DNA of 62,661 bases from positions 1 through 62,661 of the forward strand of contig JBNLVK010000275.1 of assembly GCA_050618055.1 (NCBI GenBank). Direction: 5' to 3'. How positions within the stretch are numbered: position 1 is the stretch's first letter; each line of letters begins with the position of its first letter. This DNA is from CALDCK01 sp050618055 (GTDB lineage: Bacteria; Myxococcota_A; UBA9160; SMWR01). The notes under the pieces were generated by a model. It saw nothing but the letters and a program-made list of their open reading frames with translations. It ran no database searches and was not told the origin of the DNA. Positions 53,867 through 62,222 of this stretch are shown piece after piece. The translations under genes and the position numbers were made by a program.

Positions 53867-54930
53867 CGGGGCTGCTCGAAGCGCTGGGCATCCAGGAGCT
53901 GGCGCGTCCGTGGCTGGTTCCGCTGCTGTGGCTGGGCATCGCCGCGCTCGGCGCGGTCTGGCTGCGCGCGCGTCCGCCGTCCTTCGAGTGGCCCGACGTG
54001 GACGAGGCGCGCGCCGCCGGCGCCCGGCGCGTCGAGCCGCGGCGGGCGCTCGGCGTGGCGCTGCGCCTTCTCTGCCTGGCCGCCCTGGCCGTGGTGCTGG
54101 CCGGTCCGCTGGGCGTCCACCGGGCGCCGCCCGAGCCGGGTCACGGGCTCGACATGACGCTGGTCGTCGACGCCTCGGGCAGCATGCGCGCCCTCGACAC
54201 CCAGCAGGGGAGCGAGTGGCGGACCCGGCTCGACCTGGCGCGGGAGGTGGTCGCCCGCTTCGCCCGCGAGCGGGCGGCGGAGGGAGACCGGGTGGCGCTG
54301 GTGGTGTTCGGCGAGAGCGCCTTCACCCAGTGTCCGCTGACCAGCGACGGCGCGATCCTGGGCCGGGCGCTGGCGCGCGTGGAGGCGGGCATGGCCGGCG
54401 AGGCCACCGCGCTGGGCCAGGCGCTGGGCCTGGCGGTGAAGCGGGCGCTCGGCGCCGGGGCGGCGTCGCCGGCCGCGGCCGCGACCGCGCCCGCGGCGGG
54501 GCCCGCGACGGGCAGGCTGGTGGTGCTGCTCACCGACGGACGCCACAACGCGGGCGCCGTCTCGGTGGAGGTGGCGACCCAGCTGGCGGTGGCGTCCGGC
54601 GTGCGCGTGCACACGGTGGCGATCGGCTCGGAGGGCGAGGAGGTGCCGGTCGAGGGCCGCGGCGGCGCGCTCCACTTCGAGCGCCACGACGTCGACGCCG
54701 CCTCCCTCGAGGCGATCGCCGCGGCCACCGGCGGCCGCTTCTTCCGCGCGCGCCGCAGCCGCGACCTCGGGGCGGTCTACGCCGAGATCGACGCGCTGGA
54801 GCGCGTGGCGCGGCCGCGCCCGCCCCGCGTCCGGCACACCGAACGCCCCGAGCCGCTGCTGGCGCTGGCCGGTGGACTGCTGCTCTGCGAGGTCGCGCTG
54901 CTGCGGCTGCTGCGCAGGCCCCTGCCGTGA
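53863..54930 (+). CDS. BatA-like VWA-domain membrane protein
   Basis: Protein of 355 residues. Two N-terminal helices (WLVPLLWLGIAALGAVWL; ALGVALRLLCLAALAVVLAG), then a VWA domain with MIDAS motif VVDASGSMRALD (near 101), a Thr-containing LTDGRHNAGAVSV near 222 and the final VAIGSEGEEVPV. C-terminal helix LALAGGLLLCEVALLRLLRR closes the barrel-like BatA arrangement. A short Ala/Pro linker (AASPAAAATAPAAGPATG) interrupts the VWA fold. Overlaps the preceding and following genes. Confidence 0.9.
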   Translation: MTGLLEALGIQELARPWLVPLLWLGIAALGAVWLRARPPSFEWPDVDEARAAGARRVEPRRALGVALRLLCLAALAVVLAGPLGVHRAPPEPGHGLDMTLVVDASGSMRALDTQQGSEWRTRLDLAREVVARFARERAAEGDRVALVVFGESAFTQCPLTSDGAILGRALARVEAGMAGEATALGQALGLAVKRALGAGAASPAAAATAPAAGPATGRLVVLLTDGRHNAGAVSVEVATQLAVASGVRVHTVAIGSEGEEVPVEGRGGALHFERHDVDAASLEAIAAATGGRFFRARRSRDLGAVYAEIDALERVARPRPPRVRHTERPEPLLALAGGLLLCEVALLRLLRRPLP

Positions 54931-56573
54931 GCGCCCTCCACCTCGTGCACCCGGAGTGGTTCGCGCCGCTGCTGGCGCTGGCGGCGACGCTCTCGCTCTT
55001 CTGGGGGGCGGCGGTCTGGAACTCCCGCCGCCGCCGGCGCCGGCTGCTGGGGAGCGGCGGCGTCGTGGCGCACCCGGCCTGGCGCAGCGACCTGGCCCTG
55101 TGGGTCGCCGCGTTCGCGATCGGCGTGGCGGCGCTGGGGCCGCGCGTCGGCGAGCGGGTGGTGCGCGTGCCCGCCTCGGGCGTCGACGTGGTGTTCGCGG
55201 TCGACGTCTCCCGCAGCATGGACGCCCGCGACGTTCCGCCGAGCCGCCTCGACCGGGCGCGGCGCGCCGTCCTCGAGCTCCAGGCGCGTCTCGCGCCCCA
55301 GGACCGGTCGGCGCTGGCGGCCTGGGCCGGCGGCGGCGTGCTGCTGGCCCCGCTGACGCCGGACCGGGAGCTGCTGGCCGAGCTGCTCTCCGCCCTCGAC
55401 ACCGAGCTGATCCGTCCGCGCAGCTCCGACCTGGCCGCCGGCGTGCGCGCCGCGTCGCAGGCCTTCGAGGCGGGCAGCGAACGGCCGCGCGTGGTCGTGC
55501 TGCTCACCGACGGCGAGGACCCGGAGCGCCGCGGCGATACGGGCGCCGCCGACGCGGCGCGCGCCGAGGTGCGCGTGCTGGCGCTGGCCTTCGGCAGCGA
55601 GGCCGGCGCCACCGTTCCGGACCACGGCGTTCCCCTGGTCGACGGAGGGGGACGCACGGTGGTGTCGCGGCGCCACACCGGGCGGCTGGCCGAGCTGGCC
55701 CGGCTGACCGACGGCGCGCTGTTCAGCGCCGATCGCTGGGGCGCCCTCGACTTCGACGCGGTGGCCCGGGAGCTGCGGCGCGACGCCGGGTCGGCGCCCG
55801 GCGCGCTGGTGGAGCGCCGGGTGCGCGCCGTGCGCGTGTTGCCCTTCGCGCTGCTGGCCTTCCTGCTGCTGTGCGTCGAAGGGCTGCCGCGCGTGCGTCC
55901 GCGTGTGCGCTCCGTGCCGCTGGCGCGAGCGGCGCCGGCGGCTGCCGGCGCCCTGCTGCTCGCCCTGGTGGTGGCCCCACCGGCGCCGGCCGGCGGCGAC
56001 GCCGCCGAGCTCGACTCGCTGGCCGAGCTGGAGGCCCGGGTGCGCGCGCGCCCGGGCGACGCGGCGGCGCTGGTGGCGCTGGGGGCCGGGCGTCTCGAGC
56101 GCGGTCGACGCGACGCGGCGGCGCGGGCCTTCCTGGCGGCGGCGCTGCAGGCGCGCGATCCGCGGGACGCCGCCGTCGCCTACTTCGACCTGGGCGTGGC
56201 CGAGCTCGAGCGCCAGGACCTGGCCGCGGCGCGCCGGGCGTTCCTCGACGCGCTCGCCATGGATCCGGGCTACGAGCGCGCGCGCTTCAACCTGGAGTGG
56301 ACGCTGCTGGCCCTGGCCGAGCGGCCGCCGCCCGAGCCGTCCCCGCCGCCGCCCGAGCGTCCGGCGCCCGCCGCGCCGCCGCCGGAGCCGGTGGCGCCCG
56401 AGGAGCCGGAGACCCCGGAGGAGCGCCGGACCGAGGCGCCGCCGCCGCCCCCGCTCTCCGAGGCCCGGCAGCGCCGGCTGCTCGAGCGCATCGAGGACGA
56501 TCCGGGCCACGCGCTGCGCTCGGCGGCGCGCGACGCGCGCAGCGAGTCGGCCGGCGGAGCGGTGGTCTGGTGA
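54927..56573 (+). CDS. BatB-BatC fusion: VWA domain plus TPR region
   Basis: Protein of 548 residues joining what are usually two proteins. BatB part: helices at about 10-30 and 53-72, VWA with MIDAS FAVDVSRSMDARDVPP (near 92) and LTDGEDPERRGD, helix near 297-315. After a second helix (AAPAAAGALLLALVVAPPAPA) comes a TPR part (about 350-460: LAELEARVRARPGDAAALVA, AAVAYFDLGVAELERQDLAA, FLDALAMDPGYERARFNLEW) like BatC, then a Pro-rich stretch with four repeated PPPEP-like units and the BatC-type C-terminus RQRRLLERIEDDPGHALR. GTG start overlaps the batA stop. Confidence 0.88.
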   Translation: MSALHLVHPEWFAPLLALAATLSLFWGAAVWNSRRRRRRLLGSGGVVAHPAWRSDLALWVAAFAIGVAALGPRVGERVVRVPASGVDVVFAVDVSRSMDARDVPPSRLDRARRAVLELQARLAPQDRSALAAWAGGGVLLAPLTPDRELLAELLSALDTELIRPRSSDLAAGVRAASQAFEAGSERPRVVVLLTDGEDPERRGDTGAADAARAEVRVLALAFGSEAGATVPDHGVPLVDGGGRTVVSRRHTGRLAELARLTDGALFSADRWGALDFDAVARELRRDAGSAPGALVERRVRAVRVLPFALLAFLLLCVEGLPRVRPRVRSVPLARAAPAAAGALLLALVVAPPAPAGGDAAELDSLAELEARVRARPGDAAALVALGAGRLERGRRDAAARAFLAAALQARDPRDAAVAYFDLGVAELERQDLAAARRAFLDALAMDPGYERARFNLEWTLLALAERPPPEPSPPPPERPAPAAPPPEPVAPEEPETPEERRTEAPPPPPLSEARQRRLLERIEDDPGHALRSAARDARSESAGGAVVW

Positions 56574-57766
56574 GTCGGCGCGTCGCTCCGACCGCGGCGC
56601 TGCTCGCGGCGGCGGCCCTCCTCGCCGGGGCCGACGCCGCGTCGGCCGCGTCGGCGCCGTGCCGCGCCGAGGTGCGGCTCGAGCCGCCGCGGGCCGTGGT
56701 GGGCCAGCAGGTGCTGTACCGCGTGCGCATCTTCTCGCGCGACGACGTGGAGTCGGTCGAGTGGTCCCACCCGCCGGCCTTTCCCAGCCTGCGCACCGAG
56801 ACGCTGCCCGGCGATCCGCAGCCGCGGCTCCCCGCGCCGGCGCCCGGCGGGCGCGTGCGCGACGAGCGCCGCGCCCTGTTCGCCGAGCGTCCGGGCGAGC
56901 ACCGACTGGTCGCGCCGGAGCTGCGCTGCCGGCTTCGCGGCGGCGAGACCGTGACCACGCCGGTGCCCGAGGCGCGGCTGCCGGTGACGCCGGCCTCGCC
57001 GGAGCTGGTCGGTCCGCTGACGCTGCACGTCACGGTGACACCGGAACGCGTCGAGCTGGGCGGGAGCGTGCGGGTGGCGGTGCTGGTGCGGGGCGCCGGG
57101 AACCTGTGGGCGATGGACCCGCCGCTGTCGGCCGACGCCTTCCCCGGCAGCGAGCTGTTCGCGCGTCGGCCCCGGCTGGTGCTCGAGCGCGGCAGCGCGC
57201 TGGTGGTGCGGCGACACTTCGCCTGGGACGTGGTGCCGCGCAGCGAGGGCCCCCTGCGCGTACCGCCGCTCACCGTCCCCTACCTCGATCCGGCCAGCGG
57301 CCGGGTCGCGTCGGCGCGATCCGAGGCCCGCTTCGTGGCGGTGGTCGCAGGCGCCGCGCCGGCCGAGCCGCGCGCGCGATCCGCCGGGGGGGCGGCGTCC
57401 GACGCGCCGCCGTCCGGACGCGGCGGCGCCAGCCCGGCCATCGGCGTGCTGGTCCTGGTGCTGGCGGGCGTCACCGGACTGCTGGTCTGGCGCCTGCGCG
57501 GCAGCGGGGCCCGCCGCCCGCCGGCGCCGTCCCGCGACGCCGACGAGCCGACGGCGGCGCTGGCCGCCGAGCTGCGCGCGGCGCTGGCCCGCCACGTCGA
57601 CGACGCGGCGTCGGTGACGCCCGAGGAGCTCGTCGCGCGCCGTCCGAAGGATCCGGCGGTGGCCGCCGCCGCCCACCTGCTGGCCTCGGTCGAGCGCGCC
57701 CGCTTCGACCCGGAGGCGCCGCCGCCGGACGCCGAGGCGGTGCGGCGCGCGATCGCCGAGCTCTGA
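56570..57766 (+). CDS. BatD-like protein (oxygen-tolerance family)
   Basis: Exported protein of 398 residues. Signal SRRVAPTAALLAAAALLAGA; BatD-type domains beginning RLEPPRAVVGQQVLYRVRIF and LTLHVTVTPERVELGGSVRV, with HFAWDVVPRSEGPLRVPPLT before the membrane helix near residue 285-305 (SPAIGVLVLVLAGVTGLLVW) and a C-terminal helical domain AALAAELRAALARHVDD. Completes the operon. Bat proteins are tied to aerotolerance and envelope integrity in other bacteria; the precise job here is unknown. Confidence 0.85.
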   Translation: MSRRVAPTAALLAAAALLAGADAASAASAPCRAEVRLEPPRAVVGQQVLYRVRIFSRDDVESVEWSHPPAFPSLRTETLPGDPQPRLPAPAPGGRVRDERRALFAERPGEHRLVAPELRCRLRGGETVTTPVPEARLPVTPASPELVGPLTLHVTVTPERVELGGSVRVAVLVRGAGNLWAMDPPLSADAFPGSELFARRPRLVLERGSALVVRRHFAWDVVPRSEGPLRVPPLTVPYLDPASGRVASARSEARFVAVVAGAAPAEPRARSAGGAASDAPPSGRGGASPAIGVLVLVLAGVTGLLVWRLRGSGARRPPAPSRDADEPTAALAAELRAALARHVDDAASVTPEELVARRPKDPAVAAAAHLLASVERARFDPEAPPPDAEAVRRAIAEL

Positions 57767-57768
57767 CC

Positions 57769-57783
57769 TAAGGTTGCGGCGTG
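57769..57783 (+). promoter_or_regulatory. -10 element TAAGGT, leaderless type
   Basis: TAAGGTTGCGGC leads into the GTG at 57781 (6-nt gap after TAAGGT, 57769-57774). The same 11 bases, TAAGGTTGCGG, stand in front of moeA at 59905-59915 on the other strand. Confidence 0.45.
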
Positions 57784-58050
57784 TCGGTGAAGGGCGAGTT
57801 CCAGCGGCTGGTGGGCGACGCGGCGGCGAGCCTGCGTGGCGGACCCGACGGGGCGGACGCGCTGGCCGACCGGCTCGAGCAGGCGCGCCGCCGGGCGCCG
57901 GACGACCTGGCCGGTGCCGCCGAGCAGCTGCTCGCGCTGTGGGACGAGGCGAAGGCCGAGCGCCTGGACCTGCCGGACGAGCGGCGCGCGAAGCTCGACG
58001 ACGCGGCCGAACGCATGCTCGCCGTGTCGCGGATCATCCTCGGTCGCTAG
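57781..58050 (+). CDS. Small helical protein of unknown function
   Basis: Cytoplasmic protein of 89 residues, predicted all-alpha with long charged helices (DALADRLEQARRRAPDDLAG, AEQLLALWDEAKAERLDLPD, AAERMLAVSRIILGR). No Cys, no signal, no motif that I recognise. It follows the Bat operon by 15 bases but has its own -10. Its TAG and the TAG of mobA on the opposite strand share the sequence CTAG at 58047-58050, so the two genes end on the same four bases. Confidence 0.65.
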   Translation: MSVKGEFQRLVGDAAASLRGGPDGADALADRLEQARRRAPDDLAGAAEQLLALWDEAKAERLDLPDERRAKLDDAAERMLAVSRIILGR

Positions 58051-58637
58051 CCCCCTTCCCGGTCCCGCGCCACGTCCTCCGGCGTGTTCCAGTTCGTGAG
58101 CGCGCGGCCCTCCGGGTCGAGCAGGAGCTGGACGTCGGGCGCCAGCAGCTCCAGCTGGAGCACGGCCAGCCAGCCGTTCAGCGCGAGCTGCCCAGCCTCG
58201 AGCCGCTCGCGCGCCGCGCGCAGCGCCGGCTCGCGGCGGTAGACGGCGCACAGGGGCTGGGGTCCGCGCTCGTCGCGCGCCAGCACCGCATCGCTCTCGG
58301 GCCAGGCCACCAGGGCGAGCAGCAGGTCGACGCTGGCGAAGGGCAGGTCGGTGGCGAGGATCAGCACGCGGTCGCGATCGCTCGCCGCGAGGGCGCTCAC
58401 CACGCCGCGCAGTGCGCAGCGCGGTCCGGCGACGTCGGCGACGCGCCGGCCGGGCGCGTCCGGCGGCGGATCGCCGCCCACCAGCAGCACCTCCTCGAAG
58501 CAGGCGTCGAGCCGTCGGGCCAGGCGCGTGGCCAGCGGCACGCCGTCGTCCGGACCGGGCAGCCGCGCCTTGTCGCGGCCCATGCGCGACGACGCCCCGC
58601 CCACCAGCAGGGCCGCGCCCACGTCGTCGATGCGCAC
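58047..58637 (-). CDS. mobA: Molybdenum cofactor guanylyltransferase (MobA-like)
   Basis: Nucleotidyltransferase of 196 residues that attaches GMP to molybdopterin. Signature ALLVGGASSRMGRDKARLPG near the N-terminus, LLVGGDPPP, and ILATDLPFASVDLLLALVAW with the metal-binding Asp. C-terminus TNWNTPEDVARD matches the family end (NxNTPED). Start GTG 58637 abuts the moeA stop, indicating an operon. It could in principle be a MobA-like cytidylyltransferase (MocA); the ending favours MobA. Confidence 0.9.
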   Translation of the reverse strand: MRIDDVGAALLVGGASSRMGRDKARLPGPDDGVPLATRLARRLDACFEEVLLVGGDPPPDAPGRRVADVAGPRCALRGVVSALAASDRDRVLILATDLPFASVDLLLALVAWPESDAVLARDERGPQPLCAVYRREPALRAARERLEAGQLALNGWLAVLQLELLAPDVQLLLDPEGRALTNWNTPEDVARDREGG

Positions 58638-59903
58638 CTAGAAGCCCGGCGCGTCCGACGCCAGGAAGCGCTCGTCGAGCACCTGCACCAGCACGCGCTC
58701 GCCGGCCGGCAGGTGCGTCGCCTCGGCGGGGAAGACCAGCAGGCCGTTGGCCTCGGTCATCGAGCGCAGCACGCCGGAGCTCTGGTTGCCGGTGGTGCGC
58801 GCCACCACCTCGTCGCCCCGCCGTTCCAGGCGCACGCGCACGAAGTGCAGGCGTCCCGCCTTCTTGTCGAGCTCCTCCGCCAGGGTGGCGTGGAGCGTGG
58901 GCCGGTGCAGGCGCCGGTGTCCGGTCATCTTGAGCAGGGCGGGGCGCGCGAACTGCTCGAAGGTCATCATCGCCGACACCGGGTTGCCGGGCAGGCCGAA
59001 CACCAGCGGGCCGCCGCCGGGCGGTCCGTCGCCCAGGCTCCCGAAGGCGAGCGGGTAGCCGGGCTTGATGCGCACGCCCCAGAAGTGGAGGCGGCAGCCC
59101 AGCTTCTCGAGCACGCCGCGCACGAAGTCGCGATCGCCGACCGAGACGCCGGCCGAGCTCACGATCACGTCGGCGGCGAGTCCGCCGCGCAGGCGCGCCT
59201 CGATGGAGGCGGGCGTGTCGCGGGCGATGCCCAGGTAGACGGGGACGGCGCCCAGCGCGCGGCACTGGGCCGCGATGGACCAGGAGTTCGACGACACGAT
59301 GCGCCCGCCGGCGACGTCGCCGTCGGGCTCGACCAGCTCGTCGCCGCCGGAGAGGATCGCCACCCGCGGGCGCTGGTGGACCGCCACGAAGCCGCGTCCC
59401 AGCGAGGCGAGCATGCCGGTCTCGGCCGGACCCACGCAGGCGCCCGCCGCGAGCACTTCATCGCCGGGCTCCACGTCCTCGCCGGCGCGGCGCACGTGCT
59501 CGCCGGCCGGCGGCTGGACGCGCACCGCCACCCGGTCGCCGTCGCGCTCGGTGTCCTCCTGGCGGACCACCGCGTCGGCGCCGTCGGGCAGCGGGGCGCC
59601 GGTCAGGATGCGCGCGGCCGATCCGGCGGGCAGGGCGCGGGGCGTCTCGCCCCCGGCCGCGATCTCGAAGGCGATCGGCAGCACCCGCGGCGCGTCGGGG
59701 CCGGCGCCCGCCAGGTCGGCGCGGTGCACCGCGTAGCCGTCCATGGCCGAGTTGTCGGCGGGCGGAATGCGGCGGGCCGAGACGACCGGCTCGGCCAGCA
59801 CGCGGCCGAGCGCCTCGGGCAGCGCCACGGTCTCGGAGCCCAGGACCGGGGTCCGCTCCAGGATGGCGTCGTGCGCCTCGCGCGCTGAGAGGTCGCTGCG
59901 CAC
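58638..59903 (-). CDS. moeA: Molybdopterin molybdenumtransferase MoeA
   Basis: Enzyme of 421 residues that inserts molybdate into adenylylated molybdopterin. Conserved: RIPPADNSAMDGYAVHRADL, AARILTGAPLPDGADAVVRQ, the mononucleotide-binding SSAGVSVGDRDFVRGVLEKL and VFGLPGNPVSAMMTFEQFAR. Domain IV occupies the last 75 residues. Start GTG 59903 sits 6 nt from TAAGGT (leaderless). No molybdoenzyme or moaA-E gene is in view. Confidence 0.96.
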   Translation of the reverse strand: MRSDLSAREAHDAILERTPVLGSETVALPEALGRVLAEPVVSARRIPPADNSAMDGYAVHRADLAGAGPDAPRVLPIAFEIAAGGETPRALPAGSAARILTGAPLPDGADAVVRQEDTERDGDRVAVRVQPPAGEHVRRAGEDVEPGDEVLAAGACVGPAETGMLASLGRGFVAVHQRPRVAILSGGDELVEPDGDVAGGRIVSSNSWSIAAQCRALGAVPVYLGIARDTPASIEARLRGGLAADVIVSSAGVSVGDRDFVRGVLEKLGCRLHFWGVRIKPGYPLAFGSLGDGPPGGGPLVFGLPGNPVSAMMTFEQFARPALLKMTGHRRLHRPTLHATLAEELDKKAGRLHFVRVRLERRGDEVVARTTGNQSSGVLRSMTEANGLLVFPAEATHLPAGERVLVQVLDERFLASDAPGF

Positions 59904-59915
59904 CCCGCAACCTTA
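59901..59915 (-). promoter_or_regulatory. -10 element TAAGGT for moeA, leaderless type
   Basis: Minus-strand TAAGGT (plus 59910-59915), then TGCGGG and the GTG at 59903. No ribosome site is present. Confidence 0.45.
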
Positions 59916-59986
59916 CCTAACTGGCCGGCGATGGTCGGGAATTTCGGCGCGCCCGGCGCTCGACGCGGCCCGGCCGGACCGCTAGT

Positions 59987-60005
59987 CTGCCCACGAATTG
60001 GGCAG
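59987..60005. promoter_or_regulatory. Inverted repeat CTGCCCA-CGAAT-TGGGCAG upstream of dusB
   Basis: Perfect 7-bp arms with a 5-base centre at 59987-60005, overlapping the downstream edge of a -10-like TAGTCT (59983-59988). Either an operator or a hairpin at the start of the dusB leader. The rest of the 176-base gap is GC-rich and featureless. Confidence 0.4.
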
Positions 60006-60079
60006 TTCCGGCCGGCGGCGTCCCGCCGCGGCCTCACCCGTTCCCTCCCCACCCACCTCCCCACACCGCCGGAGCCCGC

Positions 60080-61138
60080 GTGGCCGCGACCGACGCGCCC
60101 TCGACCGCCGCCGCCTCCCCTGCCGACCGCGCCGACCTGGTGCGTCCGCTGGTGGTGGGTGCGCGCACGCTGCCCAGCAACCTGGTGCTGGCGCCCATGG
60201 CCGGCGTCTCGAACCTGCCGTTCCGGCTGATCGCCAGGCAGGCGGGCGCGGCGCTGGTCTTCACCGAGACCGTCTCGGCCAAGGGGCTGGTGATGGGCGG
60301 CCCGAAGACCTGGCGACTGCTCGAGACCTCGCCGCGCGAGACGCCCTGCGCCTTCCAGCTCTTCGGCTCGGACCCGGACGTCTTCCACGACGCGGTCCGC
60401 CGGCTCGAGGACGAGGGCGCGGTGTGGATCGACCTGAACGTGGGCTGCCCGGTGAAGAAGTTCATCCGCAACCGGGCCGGCTCGGCGCTGCTGCGCGACC
60501 TGCCGCGCGCCGCGGCGATCGTGCGCGCCATGCGCCGGGGCTTCTCGGGCACGCTGTCGGTGAAGATGCGCACGGGCTGGGACGAGGCGTCGATCAACGC
60601 CCCCGAGTTCGCGCGCATCGCGGCGGCCGAAGGCGCCGAGCTGCTGACGGTGCACGGTCGCACCCGCCAGCAGCAGTACCGGGGCCGGGCCAACCGCGAA
60701 CACATCCGGCGCGTGGTGGACGCCGTGCCGGGCACGCCGGTGCTGGCCAACGGCGACGTGGAGACGCCGGAGGACGCCTTCGCCATGCTGCGCGAGACCG
60801 GCGCCGCCGGCGTGATGATCGGTCGCGGCGCCATGGGCAACCCCTGGATCTTCGGCCAGATCCTGGAGGCGGCCCGCGGTGTGGCTCCGAAGGCGCCCAG
60901 CGGCGCCGAGCGGCGCGACACCATCGAGCGTCACATCGAGCTGATGTCCACCGCATTCCCGGAGCCGCGGGTGCTGGCGTCGAACCTGAAGAAGTACGTG
61001 GCCGCCTACTCGAAGGGACTGCGCGGCAGCGCGGCCTTCCGCTCGGAGGCGCTCGAGTCGAACGACCTGGACCACCTGCTGCGGCTCACCCGCGACTACT
61101 TCGGCGGGCTGGCGGAGGATCGCGACCGTGCCGCGTGA
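60080..61138 (+). CDS. dusB: tRNA-dihydrouridine synthase (DusB-like)
   Basis: Flavoenzyme of 352 residues reducing uridines in the tRNA D-loop. FMN barrel start NLVLAPMAGVSNLPFRLIAR, catalytic Cys in WIDLNVGCPVKKFIRNRAGS, FMN-phosphate sites LLTVHGRTRQQQYRGRA, VLANGDVETPEDA and VMIGRGAMGNPWIF. GTG 60080 has GGAG upstream. The first 25 residues are an Ala/Thr-rich extension not normally found. It overlaps the histidine kinase gene by 11 bases, the dusB-ntrBC arrangement of many proteobacteria. Confidence 0.94.
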   Translation: MAATDAPSTAAASPADRADLVRPLVVGARTLPSNLVLAPMAGVSNLPFRLIARQAGAALVFTETVSAKGLVMGGPKTWRLLETSPRETPCAFQLFGSDPDVFHDAVRRLEDEGAVWIDLNVGCPVKKFIRNRAGSALLRDLPRAAAIVRAMRRGFSGTLSVKMRTGWDEASINAPEFARIAAAEGAELLTVHGRTRQQQYRGRANREHIRRVVDAVPGTPVLANGDVETPEDAFAMLRETGAAGVMIGRGAMGNPWIFGQILEAARGVAPKAPSGAERRDTIERHIELMSTAFPEPRVLASNLKKYVAAYSKGLRGSAAFRSEALESNDLDHLLRLTRDYFGGLAEDRDRAA

Positions 61139-62222
61139 CCTCCAGAAGATCATCGACGCCGTGCTCGACGGCGTGGTGGTGGTCGACGAGGACGGCCACG
61201 TCGAGTTCGTGAACGCCGAGGCGTGCCGCATCCTGGGGACGTCGGCGGAGAACGCCCTGGCCGACCGCATCGACGACCTGGTGGGCCCGGACAACGCGGT
61301 CGCCAAGGCCGCCCACGCGGTGCTCGGGTCGGGACGCTCGACGATCGAGAGCGAGACCCGGCTGCCGCGCCGCTTCCAGGAGGACGTGGTGGTCGACGTG
61401 GCGGCGTCGCCGCTGCTCGAGGGGCGCGCCTGCACCGGCGTGGTGATCGCGCTGCGCGACCGCACCATCCACCACACCCTGGCCGAGTGGGTGTCGGAGC
61501 GCGAGCGGCTGTCGTCGTTCGGCCAGATCGCCTCGGGCATCGCCCACGAGGTGAAGAACCCGCTGGGCGGCATCCGCGGCGCCGCCGAGCTGCTTTCGAA
61601 GCGGGCCAGCGAGGATCGGACGCGCGAGGCCGCCGACCTGATCGTGCGCGAGGTGGACCGCATCGTGGCGCTGGTCGACGACATGCTCGTCTTCACCCAG
61701 GGCCGCAACGTGCGCATTGCGTCGGTCAACATCCACCGCGTGCTCGACGACGTGCTCGACCTGCTGTCGATGGACCCGCTGGCCCGCGGCGTGTCGATCG
61801 AGCGCTCCTTCGATCCCTCGATCCCGGACCTCCAGGCCGACGGCGACCGCCTGGTGCAGGTGTTCCTGAACCTGGGGCGCAACGCACTCCAGGCGCTGGA
61901 CGGCCGGGGCACGCTGCGCATCGCCACGCGCATGGCGCTCGACCACCGGCTGACCGGCGAGCACGGCGAGGCCATGCCGACGGTTTCCGTGATCGTGGAG
62001 GACGACGGGCCCGGCATTCCGCCGGACCTGCTCGACCGCGTCACCACGCCGCTGTTCACCACCCGCGAGGGCGGCACGGGCCTGGGCCTGGCGGTCTCGC
62101 GCCACTGGGTCGCGCTGCACGGCGGCGTGCTGCGCATCGACAGCGATCCGGGGCAGGGCACCCGCGTGCGCGTCACCCTGCCGCTGCAGCGCGAAGCGCA
62201 GCCCCAGGGAGTCGGATCATGA
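61128..62222 (+). CDS. ntrB: NtrB-like sensor histidine kinase
   Basis: Soluble two-component kinase of 364 residues. PAS domain (about 1-110: IIDAVLDGVVVVDEDGHVEF), phospho-acceptor helix IASGIAHEVKNPLGGIRGAA with His near 142, N box LVQVFLNLGRNALQAL (near 250), G boxes VEDDGPGIPPDLLDRV and REGGTGLGLAVSRHW. No transmembrane segment, consistent with cytoplasmic nitrogen-status sensing, though another cue is possible. Its stop overlaps the ATG of the regulator gene (ATGA). Confidence 0.92.
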   Translation: MPRDLQKIIDAVLDGVVVVDEDGHVEFVNAEACRILGTSAENALADRIDDLVGPDNAVAKAAHAVLGSGRSTIESETRLPRRFQEDVVVDVAASPLLEGRACTGVVIALRDRTIHHTLAEWVSERERLSSFGQIASGIAHEVKNPLGGIRGAAELLSKRASEDRTREAADLIVREVDRIVALVDDMLVFTQGRNVRIASVNIHRVLDDVLDLLSMDPLARGVSIERSFDPSIPDLQADGDRLVQVFLNLGRNALQALDGRGTLRIATRMALDHRLTGEHGEAMPTVSVIVEDDGPGIPPDLLDRVTTPLFTTREGGTGLGLAVSRHWVALHGGVLRIDSDPGQGTRVRVTLPLQREAQPQGVGS

